DNA of 64,000 nt, taken from NCBI GenBank assembly GCA_949987705.1, contig OX465281.1, forward strand, positions 86,828,543-86,892,542, written 5' to 3'. Shown piece by piece: positions 1-11,105 of the stretch (the first letter of the stretch is position 1; each line of letters starts with the position of its first letter). This stretch comes from Thereva unica. Lineage: Eukaryota > Arthropoda > Insecta > Diptera > Therevidae. The notes beneath the pieces are model-generated. The model was not told the DNA's origin and made no database searches. It saw nothing but the letters and a program-made list of their open reading frames with translations. The translations under genes and the position numbers were made by a program.

Positions 1-924
1 TTTTTGATTTAAATAGTTATAAAAATTGTTCAGTAGGTTTATAACTTATACATACATATATATAAGTTTAAATTTGTCTTTTTTTGTAGGTACATATAGT
101 AGGTATAAAACCTGCGATGAAGTTTGAATGCCCCTTGAATAATAGTATTTTTGTTTATAATGAATGCTCCTTTCCTCACCACCTGAAGGGTAGAGTATAA
201 GGTGCGTTTTTTTATACATATGTGGTGTTCCCCAGTAGACCTAATCCACATTTAGATATACGTTACACGAAGTAACTCACCTTTTACTTATCGTGATTTC
301 GCTTAATATTGACCAGGGATGTCTTCATCTTAGATGTCGTTGTTTACCTTGGACTGACATTTGCTCATTTGAATAAAAATAAATAAACGGCATGTTTCAA
401 GTGATACAGACAACGTGGTAGCCCTAATAAGGCATCCCGGCTTCTCAACCGGTTAATAACGAGTCGTCTCCTAGCGGACGGTGCACTTCTTTGTTTACCT
501 GGTAGATTGGTACTGCTTGCGTCACAGCCTTTGTCGGCTGGTTCGCGGGATTTTTTTGTTTCAAGAGGCATAACACTCCGACGAGGCTGGCTAACCCCGA
601 CTGTTGTGGCTCAGTCCGTTGCTTAAAAAATTAACTCAAACAACATCTAAGAGTTCAAACGTAAGGTTCACTACCTCCTCCTCAAAAACCCTTTTTTCTA
701 TTTTCGAGTTAAGCTTTGTACTAGACATTACACCATGACTTGAATGACATGATGGAAACGGGTGACACCTAAAATAAATGACTTTCACATAAAAAACGCC
801 TAACCGTATAAACCGCCTAGTTGGAAAAAATGCAACGATCAAAAGTTTGACATGCACCCGCGCCTCGATTTTTGTTGGTCAAAGGGCTTACAAAGTTCAC
901 CTGCGCTTATAAATTCACGAGCCA
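1..924. other. AT-rich stretch without recognisable gene
   Basis: Only short, low-complexity open frames are present. None has a recognisable domain. I see no LTR, TIR or RNA gene. This is probably decayed repeat DNA. Confidence 0.4.
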
Positions 925-2228
925 GTGTAGTCCAATAAATAGGTCGCAAAAAGGGCCTTCGTAATGTGAAAAATACTGTACGCGATTGTTTTTTCACCAA
1001 ATGATTTTATATATTTTTATTCATAGTGGCGTCATCCCCACCCTTGTGCTAAACTTACAGTGAAGAGAAACGCGTTTAATTCTATATCTCAGAAACTTTG
1101 CATCTTACGACAAAAATCTGTAGATCTTTTTTGTAGATAAATTAATGATTTAACTTTTTTGTTTAGAAACTTTTTTTGTAAAGTCTATATGTACAGAGAT
1201 ATATGTATAGTAGTGCTTCGAACTTCATATATCACTTTCTTTGGAATATATTTCATTAATGGTTAATTATACATGAAAAAATCCTTCCCACGATTTATAG
1301 AACACACAATTATCTATAATGTCTGTATTTTATTTTTTTTTTCGTAGGGCTAATATTTCACGAGTTATAGCGGTTTATGTGTAGAAAAACGCAAATTCCA
1401 AAGTAGTTTTTTGCCAATATCTTTTTAATTACACATTTTATTGCAAAACTGATTGTAACACTTCTGTGCGCAATTTTATTGCCCACAGTTCCTATTTCAA
1501 CTCTTTCCTGTAAAGTTGATATTTATGTATTAATTATACCTTAAACGTTAGTACAGACTGATTTTTTACAAATATCTCGTAAACTAATTATAAACGACGA
1601 AAATTTATACCAACAAATTTGCTCTAGAAATGTTACTTTGAACGTTTTTTTCTAGCATTTATACTTAAGCCGCTATTCAGCGCCAAACGTTTCATAAATA
1701 TACATACATATAAATGTTCATACAAATAAGTGAGAAATTTTGCATTTAGTGCACAAACTCTTCTCCACAGCCCGCTCGGAACAAAAAATGTGAGCAATGG
1801 TATTCCGCACAAAAAACGTTATAAGCAGTTTTGCAATAAAACGTGTAATTGAGAAGATATTGGCAAAAAACTACTTGTAGCTCTACGTAAAAAAAATATA
1901 ATAACAAAAATTAGGATCATTTAAGGACTTTTTCATGTATAGTTAACCATTAGCGAAATAGAGTGCAAAGAAAGTGATGTGTGAAGTTTGAGCACTATAT
2001 CTCCGTACATATAGACTTTACAAAAGAAGTGAAAAAAAAAACCAGTGAGATGCATAGTTTCTGAGATATAGAATTAAACGCGTTTCTCTTCACTGTAAGT
2101 TTAGCACAAGGGTAGGGATGACGCCATTTTGAATTTAAGCTCATAAAAATATACAAAATCATTTGTTGAAAAAAAATCGCGTGTGGTATTTTTCGCAAAG
2201 GAAAAGTAGCTATATTTACTGGACAAGT
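925..2228. mobile_element. Foldback (long inverted repeat) element
   Basis: The left part (about 925-1420) reappears as an imperfect reverse complement in the right part (about 1800-2228). Shared blocks include the runs around ACGCGTTTAATTCTATATCTC, TTTTGCCAATATCT and the outer GTCCARTAAATA. The arms diverge by substitutions and small indels, so the insertion is old. There is no internal gene. A half-copy of the same family lies at about 13,715-14,170. The target duplication is not resolved and the exact ends are approximate. The superfamily is unassigned. Confidence 0.7.
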
Positions 2229-2292
2229 GGTGTCGGCCAACTTTCCAAAGCCACGATTGTTGGGAGTGAAAGAGGATATGCGTTTAAAATTC

Positions 2293-2862
2293 TTATGCTT
2301 TTAAAATTTTTAGTTTCCGCGTATTTCTATTGCTTGCATCTTTAGCGGTTAATTTTTGTGCCAACCAACTACTATTTTTTCTTATTAAAACCAGCAATAA
2401 GTAATTTAAAATATATTGGCGATGTTTGTAACATTTATTAGACACACTAAACCAGTTCTTCAAATCTTCTCTTTGGTTTGTTGCCTGGACACATAAATCG
2501 AAAATAGTTTTTTTTATATTAGCTATGAATGGATATTTATTGAAATGATAAGAGAATATTTCATTATGAAATTTCACTAAGGAAAAAAATTCATCTGTAG
2601 GAGCTCTTAGTTTGAATTGGCAAGCAGAGTAATTATAATTCTTATTGAATAAGAGTATTTCTGACCCGCATAAACTTACATCTTCATTTTTAAGTAAGCA
2701 TTTGCAATTTTCACAATTGTTTTTTTGCAGAAATTTAAAAAGGATAAAACCACAAAAATAACGAAGCGAATTGTCCTTTAAATAATTGTCGCAAGAAAAG
2801 AAATTTATTTCTATGAATTCTGGTATATCTAATTCCTCATTTTCCGTTATTAATAAACGCAT
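2293..2862 (-). pseudogene. P-element/THAP-like transposase, C-terminal fragment
   Basis: This is a 189-codon open frame. Its layout resembles the C-terminal part of P-superfamily (THAP9-like) transposases: a LRYFCGFILFK segment, a Cys pair CENCKC, then ...LRAPTDEFFSLV... and a basic end NTRKLKILKA. A second coding-looking stretch just upstream on the same strand (about 2,870-2,995, beginning ATG GSDG-like) may be the preceding exon, since the two are not in one frame. No THAP zinc finger or catalytic core is visible, so only a tail survives. Family assignment is from the remembered pattern and is moderate. It could instead be another cut-and-paste family. It lies directly beside the foldback element. 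Confidence 0.4.
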
Positions 2863-2995
2863 TTCGGTTTGATTTTCAGTTTTCCACTCTTTGAAACCCC
2901 GTGAAAAACCTCATCGGGTGAGATTTAGAGTACTCAGCTTGCAAGAAGGCGTCCATTAACCGATCATGCAAGCCTCGATAAATTCCATCACTCAT

Positions 2996-3690
2996 GGAAC
3001 TCAGTTCAAATTAAATAAAATCTGTAATCTCATATTTTAAATGTTGCAATGACCCCAACAAAAAAAAATTCAATATCTCAGAGAATATTCCTAAGATAAA
3101 ACGAAAAAGTACATTTCCTTCAACCAAAATTTAATTTTGTTCATGGGCAGACGACTTCGATTTTTTTCTCCGAACGCGCATAAAAGAAAAAAAATCAATC
3201 CACGCATAGCGGACGACAGGGACCCAGACAAACTTCCCCCCAGATTCCCTTACCTCACCGGAATACTCCCATCAATTTGCTTTACAATAATCTGTTACCA
3301 ACTTAGCACTCTAAAGCAGATTTGGTATTATAGTAGCAGGAGCGCTGGGTCCCCAGGAAAGAAGAAGATAACTATAAACTATGTACTATGTATTTATTAC
3401 TATATATTATCTACTATTATCTACTATTTTGGGCGTAAAAAATAATTTAAAGTTAGGGGTTGCTGTGAGGGTGGCTTTCCCTTCCCCGATATGGTTGGTT
3501 TGGAATAGGCTATTTATACGCAAAAAATTTTAGGAGTGTTTTCATAAGCAAGAGTGAAACATTTAATTTTAGTAGTAAGGGTTGTCCTGGGGGAAGTTTT
3601 CGATCAAGTTAGAGGGTTAACTTTATTTTTATTGAATTTGCCATACCCAAATTAGTAAAAGGCGACATTATTAGCGGTTGATATTAACTC
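2996..3690. other. No gene recognised; simple AT-rich DNA
   Basis: One 102-codon open frame (3137-3445) ends in a Tyr/Ile-rich low-complexity tail coded by repeated TACTATTATC. It has no recognisable domain, and I do not treat it as a gene. Confidence 0.35.
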
Positions 3691-4013
3691 TTTCGCAGCT
3701 AAACATTTTTTTTATATTAGGTTCATTGAACATTCAGCGTTTCAAGTACCTGAAATATTTTATATCAATATGTTCCCACTGGAGTGTGTTTTGGAACGCC
3801 GATGAGCGTTTAAACGTAAATGCCGTGTCTAGTATAGTGGTATAAAAGTGTGATCTAACGATTTCGATTGTGTTCAGTTCGTTTAATGAATTGCCGAATT
3901 TTTTATTCAGCAACTGTTTGCATAAGTGATGCAAATATTGAAGCTTCCAGATCGATTCTAGACTGATTAGGAAACAAGATCAGGAAGCCGAAATAAAACG
4001 TGAACCATTGAAA

Positions 4014-4765
4014 ATGGCGGATATCGCAGAACAGTTGCAGAATTTGAATTCGCAGATGTCCTCGTTCAATACGAAGCAAGTTTCGATGATGAAGTCACTG
4101 GGATCGCTCGAAACCAAGCTGGATAAACTGACTAGTGACTCAAAAAAAAAAAACCATGAAATTCTGAACGCTCTACGCGACGAGAACCAAAGTTTGAGGA
4201 GTGAAATCGAGTCCCTGAAACAGTCCCAAGAGCAATGGGCCCACCATCTCAGAAATAATGACATCATAATCAACGGTATTCCAACCTCGAAAAAAGAAGA
4301 TCTCCTCTGGTACTTAGCAGACATCACCCAAGCACTCGAGTTGGAAATCCTGGACGTTGCAGTGGACTCCATTTTTCTATCAAAATCCGGAGAACTGATA
4401 ATAGTGAAACTCCTCAGATCCATATTATATTGAAAAGAGTGAAACATTACAGATTGAAGGGCAAAGACGTCGGGCTCGACAATCACCCAAACACAAACAT
4501 GTACATCAATGAATCACTTCCACCATCAACAGCAAAAATGTTCTCCGAAGCCAGGAAAATTAAAAAAGATTTCGGGATCAAGTTTTTGTGGCACAAGGAC
4601 GGAAAGATTTTTCTGAGGCGGACTGAAGGTGAGAATGTCCTACGTCTGGGTTCACTGGAGGAAATTAAAGAGCTGCGCATCCATCTAGAAACCAACCAAA
4701 AAAGTGCTCCAACCGATCCCGTTAATCTGCAGCTCGCCATGGAAATCTCGGACGTGGCGGCGTGA
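4014..4765 (+). pseudogene. LINE ORF1 (coiled-coil RNA-binding protein), frameshifted
   Basis: The first frame (4014-4433) has a start AAAATGGCGG and a heptad-rich coiled coil (residues about 5-80, LNSQMSSFNTKQ..., ENQSLRSEIESLKQ). It is followed by NNDIIINGIP, typical of the RNA-recognition-like domain of LINE ORF1 proteins. The reading continues in a different frame at about 4430-4765 with the C-terminal domain (YINESLPPSTAKMFSEARKI..., IKFLWHKDGKIFLR), so one indel near 4,420-4,430 breaks the gene. ORF1 proteins coat LINE RNA as nucleic-acid chaperones. It sits about 280 bp upstream of ORF2 on the same strand, as expected for a two-ORF LINE. The ATG was chosen because the frame upstream carries no earlier Met. 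Confidence 0.7.
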
Positions 4766-5042
4766 AAAACACCGAGTTCGGAGACGGACGCCTCGTGCCC
4801 TCTCCTCTCTAGCCCGCTGTGGCCACGAGCAGTGAACCAGCTACCGTCAACCAAACTGTTTCCCCCACCACCTATCCCGAATGCGTCCAACACTATCAGA
4901 TCCTGGGCGACTATGGCAGCACAGAAGAGATCACCGAGAACGAGGAAATTTACAGAACGGAACCAGAGATACAAGGATAGCAGAACGAAACCCCACTGAG
5001 ATGCAGCGGACGTGATTGATGCGAGGCCTGTTAAATGTAAAT

Positions 5043-5902
5043 ATGTATATTAATATTGGTTTTTGGAATGTGGGAGGTTTTAACAAATTATTTAATTCCA
5101 ATAAAGAACAAAAGAATGATCTGATTAAAAACGAAATTATTTGTATATATGAAACTTGGTCCCACTCAAATAAATTTATATTGCCACCTTTTTTTACAAA
5201 ATTAGAACATATTTATTCTTTAGCGGAAAAACAACAAGGTGCGCGTGGTAGAGCCAGTGGTGGAATCAGTATATTTATTAAACAATTGAAGGAATTAAAA
5301 ATCAAAACAATAGAAACAAAAAATTCGCACATTATTATAGATATTGATATTGACCTTGAAAAATTTAAATTATGCGTTTTTATTAGAAACCTCAGATAGA
5401 ATTGAATGATTATTTTTTGAACTCCATGATTATTTTTTGAACTCCATGATTGATTATGTATGATATGAATATCTCCAACGATGATAACCGTAAACTGATA
5501 TATTTGGGTGATTTTAATTCGAGGGTGGGTAATTTGAATAACAACTTTGAAGATTTTATTTTTGATGATTCCACACTGAACAATGATAGAAAATCGTCGG
5601 ACCGACTAACAAATGTTAGAGGAATTAAACTTGTAGAACTCATGGAAAGCACGGGTTTTGTTTTGTTAAACGGTAGATTACGATCGGACCAAGAAGGTGC
5701 CTTCACATTCTTGGCCTCACAAAGCAAAAGTGTGATTGACCATGCGTGGGTCAATTCTGACTGCCTACCAAACGTGAAAGGTTTTCTTGTAATTGACTTT
5801 TCAGACTTATCCGACCATCTATTGTGCGTTATCAACCTAGAGATCTTTACCCTTTTGAGAAAAAAAAAAAAAAAAAACCCTGATCTAATCAAGCTTATGT
5901 AA
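5043..5902 (+). pseudogene. LINE ORF2, APE-type endonuclease part, broken
   Basis: The N-terminal endonuclease of the LINE starts with MYINIGFWNVGG (an APE/EEP N-terminal strand with the Asn). It stops at 5,399 and continues from 5,450 with GDFNSR, SVIDHAWVN and FSDLSDH, the core motifs of the exonuclease-endonuclease-phosphatase fold. The break coincides with a direct duplication of a 20-bp unit (ATGATTATTTTTTGAACTCC, twice within 5,405-5,446). A poly(A) run near 5,862 precedes the next break. In an intact element this enzyme nicks target DNA to prime reverse transcription. This copy cannot make it in one piece. Confidence 0.7.
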
Positions 5903-6018
5903 AATCACACCCGAAACTAAAGTGGAATCAAAATAAAACACTAGAATATGTTTCTGCAATCTCTGATCAGTGTAGTATATACTTTAATTAGAATAACCCA
6001 GGCGAGCTAGCGACCAAT

Positions 6019-6958
6019 TTGATGAATACAATGAGAAAAGTAATGTTCGATGCGCAAATGATTCAAAACTGTTTCCCAAATAATGTAAAAATTTGCAATA
6101 CTCCTTGGTATAACAAAGATTGTGAAAAAATGAAACAAAATTTGAATAAACAATATAAAATTCTTTGCAAAAATAAATACGAGGAAATTATTATAACTAT
6201 AAAGAAGCTAAAAAACAATACAAGAAAATTACTACAACAACAAAAATGAACTATAAACAAAATATGATAACTAAAATGAGACAGGTTTCGAATGCAAAAC
6301 AATTTTGGGAAACAGTTAAGAATTTCACTCACAGAGAAGGCAAAATCAAATTGGAAATTTCAATGGAAACCTGTGTTAACTTTTTTAAACAAATTTAATC
6401 TCCCACCCCACGTATTAGATCGATTTTCGAAATGTCAACACACGACCTACTTGACACACCTATTACCCTCGAAGAGTTAGAAGTAGCCATAAGACATCTA
6501 AAGATTCAAAAATCCTGTGGTCTCGACGAAATACCCAATGAATGTTTCAAATTCCTCTCCCCACCCTGGACACATTATATCCTAAACATTTTCAACATTT
6601 TCCTACGAGAGGAATTTATACCAGATAACTGGTGCCAATCTATGATTAAACTAATTTATAAAAAAGGCGACAAACTAGACTCTAATATTTACCGTCTTAT
6701 TGCGCCTTAAGCTGATCATGTATATTCTGAATAAAAGATTATATAAAATGGCAGAAGACAACAACTTATTACCTGAAGAGCAATGTGGCTTTCGTAAAAA
6801 AAGATCCTGTGTTGACAACTTATTTATCCTCAGGTGTATCATCGATATCCAACGTACGATCAATAAAAAAATGCTTTTGGGAATTTTTGTAGATTATAAA
6901 AAGGCGTTTGATACGGTTCCCCATGACAAATTATTTCAAAAACTCGATCACCTGGGAA
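6019..6958 (+). pseudogene. LINE ORF2, linker and first half of reverse transcriptase
   Basis: Fragments in several frames (6019-6249, 6292-6480, 6432-6710, 6700-6958) carry the expected order: a basic linker, then KSCGLDEIPNECFK (RT motif 0/1 region), QSMIKLIYKKGD, CGFRKKRSCVDN and FVDYKKAFDTVPH (motif A, with its catalytic Asp). Small indels shift the frame at least three times. The frame is then cut at 6,958 by a hAT-like insertion and resumes at 8,121. Confidence 0.7.
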
Positions 6959-8120
6959 TAGTGATGAGCAAAAGTGGTCTTGTTCTTGCAGTCTTGCCTT
7001 GTTCTTGCACATTTTGCAAGAACAAGAACAAGACTTAGTTATGCTTGCAAGAACAAGAACAAAACTAACTGTGCAAGAACAAGACCCAGAGCAAGATTTC
7101 TTGCAAGATTCTTGCAAAAATTCCACCTAAATTCATTCTATTAAAAACATTTTCTAGGTGAGAAACCGCAAATATTTTGAAGCAAAATCAAACCTTAGCT
7201 GTCAGTATTCAGTAGTTCAAGTAGTTTATTAGAAAAGAAAAAATGCTCTAAAAAAATTCTTTTTTGAGTAACCTCTTTTGCTTTTTGGATGGCAAGGAAA
7301 CTCGGACTTTTCTCAATGTATGTAATATTTTCAAGGCCTCCACATTGGTTACATCGCATCGTAAGAACGACAGGAGCGTGGGCCAGTTTTTGTATTGCTG
7401 CAAAGGGATTTAATAATTTTTTGTGTCCATACACGACATTTCTTCTTTAATGAATCATACTTGAACAACCTAATTTTTTATAATAAGTAATGGGTATAAT
7501 ACTGGTTTACTTTTGCTTCAAAATATTTCCGTTGTAATTTGTTGCTTACACACTTGACAGAAAAATGTCTACGCCTAACTTGTTTCCATATGAATTTTAT
7601 GTAATTTTTCAGGGGCGCAAACATAATAACGTCACCAAGAGCAGTCGTGAAACTGATTTGTTTAATAAAAAAGCCATGTGGAATTCTAACCTCAAAGGTA
7701 GTAAATTTTCGGTGTATACAAACTTTTGACGCTGACTGACTGACGCTAAAATTATAATAGTTTTAAAATCAATTTTTTGCATTTTGTTGTTTGGATATAA
7801 TTTTTTTATCAACGTCTAGGTTTTTTTCAATAACCATTTTATAAAATCAACATGCAATACCTACTACATGCGAGAAAATACCTTGGCCTTGCAGTTTTGT
7901 CTTGCCTTGTCTTGGTCTTGCACATTTAGTAAGAACAAGAACAAGCCTTAGGTATATTTGCAGGAACAAGAACAAGAACAAGACTTAGGTATGTTTGCAA
8001 GAACAAGAACAAGAACAAGACTTAGCTATGCTTGCAAGAACAAGAACAAGACAGACTGAACAAGAACAAGACTAGGTTAGTCTTGTCTTGTTCTTGCGTT
8101 TGCTCGTCACTACCTGGGAA
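6951..8120. mobile_element. hAT-like non-autonomous element in LINE RT (8-bp TSD)
   Basis: The element proper is 6959-8112 (1,154 bp). Its ends are TAGTGATGAGCAAA and the inverted TTTGCTCGTCACTA (one mismatch). Exact 8-bp target duplications CCTGGGAA lie at 6951-6958 and 8113-8120. Removing the element and one copy restores the LINE reading ...LDHLGI / NGKFMR. Both ends are packed with purine-rich copies of GCAAGAACAAGAACAAGAC in direct and inverted orientation (about 6,970-7,110 and 7,885-8,095), like the subterminal transposase-binding repeats of hAT elements. No transposase gene is recognisable in the middle, so it would need a helper. Confidence 0.9.
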
Positions 8121-9236
8121 TAAATGGGAAATTCATGCGAATTGTAGCCAAAATGTATGATCAAGCAAAACTCACACTAAATGTAAAAGACCAATTATCT
8201 GAGTCAATAAAAGTCACAAAAGGCGTCCTACAAGGGGATATGTTGAGCCCGCTTTTGTACGCTTTATATACAAGCGACTTGAGATCCTTTTTTGCAGAGA
8301 AAGGCCATAAAGGCGTAAAAGTAGATGACACCGATATACTATTAACAACCTTTGCCGACAATACGGTTATTTTTGCCAGTTCTGCGATAGACTGTCAGGA
8401 TAACCTAAACGACTTACATATTTATTGCGAGGGAAACGATCTCATTGTGAATGTGAACAAAACTAATATATTGTATTTCTATAAAGGTAGACCAAAGAAA
8501 TTGCGACCACTCTACTATCAAGGTACTCCTGTTAAATTTGTAAAATCTGTTAAATATTTGGGAGTTAACTTTACAAAACTCAGGGAAATTCTTACTTCAA
8601 GCAAGCGAAACAGTCAGAATATCCTATCTTGCGGCGGGAAAAGCGCTTTCGATACTCTCCGCGTCAAAATCCGATACGTGGCCGTGGCGAGCGAGATGTG
8701 GGCCTTTCCACATTCAACGACCCTGGAAACTGTTCAGTCTAGATATTTTAAGAGTTTGCTCCACCTGTCAAAATCAACTCCTAATTATATGGTGAGAAAA
8801 GAGACTCAGAGACTACCAATTGAATATTTTGTTATGAAATCTATGTACGACTGGTGGATCAAGCTTCTTCCTATGCCACCAAACCGATTACCCCGTATTT
8901 GCTATGTACAACTTAAAAACCATATAAATCGAACAGCGATCCAAGATAATTGGTCGGATCTCGTGAAACAGTTTTTGTATGAAACCGGAAATGAAAACGT
9001 ATGGCTTGAGCAAGACGCACAATTTGCTAAAAGGATGCGAAAATATGTTTTAGATACGCTGAAAAACGCACTCGTGATTCGAGACACTCAAAGTATTGTA
9101 AATTCTTCATACTCTCCATTATATTATATGATCATTCAACAAGACCCGAAACCTTTTTATATTTGTTATACGTCGAATATAAAAAAACTGAAAACAGTAG
9201 CGCAATTGAGACTGTGTAATAATAATAATAATAAAA
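8121..9236 (+). pseudogene. LINE ORF2, second half of reverse transcriptase and C-terminus
   Basis: This is the continuation of the interrupted LINE. It has GVLQGDMLSPLLYALYTSDL (motif B), then LLTTFADNTVIFASS where the catalytic box should be (F/Y)ADD. The second Asp is Asn, so polymerase activity should be lost. NVNKTN and VKYLGVNF (motifs D/E) and a long C-terminal thumb region follow. The frame is open from 8,135 to the stop at about 9,239. The element ends in a short (AAT)n tract (9,221-9,235), the kind of simple tail seen on several non-LTR clades. The clade is not fixed; a CR1/Kiri- or RTE-like LINE is possible. Confidence 0.75.
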
Positions 9237-9239
9237 TAT

Positions 9240-9666
9240 GATCCCACTGTCGTCCCATCCTAAATTTTGGCTTTATATGTACTTCAAGAGTTTATGCACA
9301 ACATACATTATTTTCAAAAAATTGAAAAAACATTGTTTTGAGATATTCCAAAAACAAAATTTTCAAAATCCCGAAAAAATTGTATATCAATTTAAAGCCT
9401 TATCAAATCCGAAAAAATTGGTGCTACTTTCAGCTTTCTATGTCACATAGCTTTTGAACTAGACCAATTTAAAGATTTAAAAATTGTCAAAATTTTAGGA
9501 TTTTCGATTTTTTGAATTCTAAAAAAATAGAAGTCCAAAAAATCAGAAAAATTGTTTTCTCTTAGTATCCATCAGAAGAACAAATATGAAAAAATTATTA
9601 CAATCGGAGGTGGTGAGGTCCAAAACATTGGTTGATTTGATATGGAATGACCCAGCTCCTTCTTAT
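9240..9666. other. AT-rich spacer, nothing recognised
   Basis: Homopolymer-rich sequence with repeated AAAATTTTC-type words. The only open frames are short and low-complexity. Possibly the flank of the LINE insertion. Confidence 0.35.
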
Positions 9667-9667
9667 A

Positions 9668-9965
9668 AATGAATTGAGGGGTTGAGGAAGAGGTAAAATT
9701 CTTCTTGATGGAAGTTACCAAGGACTAAAACTTTTTTCTGCCTGAAGATCTTATTTCTCAACTGATGCTTTGACCTTCCCGATGGCGGAATTACAGGAGT
9801 CTCCAGATGAATACTCACGCCGAAGTGACTCGTTAGGGGAACGTCTTTACGCTCTATACGCGAATTCCTTATCTTGAATTGCGTTACTGCTTTCCCCATT
9901 AAACCCATCTATTTGGCCTAGGCTTTATTGATTTGGTAGAATGAGGAATGAACAAACGCATTGTT
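9668..9965 (-). mobile_element. Internal fragment of CR1/Jockey-like LINE (family at 35-43 kb)
   Basis: The sequence is closely similar, in the same orientation, to about 42,100-42,420 inside the large minus-strand LINE ORF. Shared runs include GAGGGGTTGAGGAAGAGGT, CACGCCGAAGTGACTCGTT and ATTTGGCCTAGGCTTTAT. It corresponds to the linker between endonuclease and RT. It contains neither end of the LINE, so it is a rearranged fragment and not a simple 5'-truncated insertion. Confidence 0.8.
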
Positions 9966-10261
9966 ATTATAATTATTATTTATTTATTGACAAAACAGAT
10001 TTTCATCTTAAGAAATAATACATTAATCAAAAGATTGGACATTACTTAAGTTAAAATAGAGCAAAAAAAAAACTTAAAATTAAAACTAACTAGAAATAAC
10101 GCCAAAAACACGGAAATAAAAAGAAATTAAATAGAAAAATAATACAATAAAAAGATAATAAAAAGTAGAATATTCATGCTCTAAACTACCTTGGTAGAAA
10201 TAAACTCAAAGAGACGTTTCTTGAAAATGCCCATTGAATCGATACGTTGTAACTCAACAAG
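9966..10261. other. A-rich spacer between LINE fragments
   Basis: Mostly A-rich simple sequence (ATTATTATTT, runs of AAAATAG). No gene or RNA is recognised. Confidence 0.35.
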
Positions 10262-10525
10262 GGGAGAGGGTCTAGCTAGTCCCATGATCTTGATTTTATA
10301 TCGACTCATCTCGTTGAGGACTTCATCCAGCTGTCTATAAGCAAGCAGTGATTCGATTCGTGTCCTTGTTCAAAAAGCAAAGGTCGTCGTCGTGTGGTCC
10401 ATCCTGTTCCGAGGCATTTTTTTTGCCGATTCGTAGCAATGGTGTTTTTTATAGGAGTGGGCTGCTAACCCTCAGATCAATCGATTTAAAACTCTGTTTC
10501 GTGGCGCAGAAAGCGAAGAAGAACC
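10262..10525 (-). mobile_element. 5'-end fragment of RTE-like LINE (family at 36.9-40.2 kb)
   Basis: Matches about 39,770-40,030 of the RTE-like LINE, covering its 5' untranslated part and first codons. Shared runs include CCCATGATCTTGATTTTATA, GTCCTTGTTC.AAAAGCAAAG and GATTCGTAGCAATGGTG. There is an internal deletion of about 20 bp around position 10,340. Retention of a 5' piece without a 3' end is unusual for target-primed LINE insertion, so deletion or recombination is more likely. Confidence 0.8.
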
Positions 10526-10536
10526 GAAGTTTTTTT

Positions 10537-10802
10537 TTTGTTTGTTGAAATACTGCTGAGATTTCAGGCTTTTCGGCAATTTCTCTTGCTATGATTACAG
10601 CTGATGCGTAGACAGCATCTCTGTATTTCTTAACAAATTGGCAATATTTGTATAAAAGATTGGTTGCATTTAACAAGTCTGTCGATTCTGATTGTACGGA
10701 TATGCTAACAATATTTATTTCATGCAGTAAATCATACAAGAACGAGCAAAAATTTATATTGATCCATGTGCTGGGCAAGAGACCTGGCTTCTGAAGCAGC
10801 AA
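10537..10802 (-). pseudogene. hAT-family (ZMYM1/DUF4371-like) transposase fragment
   Basis: Open frame with VSISVQSESTDLLNATNLL, FVKKYRDAVYASAVIIAREI and EKPEISAVFQ. This pattern belongs to the alpha-helical insertion of hAT-type transposases annotated as zinc finger MYM-type protein 1-like. About 90 residues are preserved. The frame then runs into the LINE fragment at 10,525, so the gene was cut there. Neither the catalytic core nor the BED finger is seen. The assignment rests on the remembered pattern. Confidence 0.45.
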
Positions 10803-11105
10803 CGGGGTCTGTACTTTCCTCGAATCGTTCTTGTAGCGCGTCTCTCACTTATTGATGCTTAATAGCTTGAAGGCTTGAGACTCTGCTTTTTCAACGTGCG
10901 TCACAGACTTTTTTTTAATGTGAGGCCTTCTGTATGTTTTGAGATTATATCCCATCTTTTTGTGGAAGAGGAGAAAAAACAACAGCCGTTGGTTAATCCC
11001 GAACAGCTACACTGATTTAACTGAAGTTTTAGCAGCATCAGAAATAGTCTAAGATCCGTAGAAGAACGAGCTTCACCGATCGAGTAACCAAATGAAATCT
11101 ATTCT
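10803..11105. other. Spacer, nothing recognised
   Basis: No open frame of note. The first copy of the repeat word CACCGATCGAGTAACCAAA appears near the end and begins the foldback element that follows. Confidence 0.35.

Noticed and set aside
365..571. 68-codon minus-strand ORF with a GC-rich start
   Set aside because: No domain and no support. It looks like repeat-derived noise.
3980..4486. Minus-strand ORF of 168 codons
   Set aside because: Antisense to LINE ORF1. The plus-strand reading shows the coiled coil and the conserved C-terminal domain.
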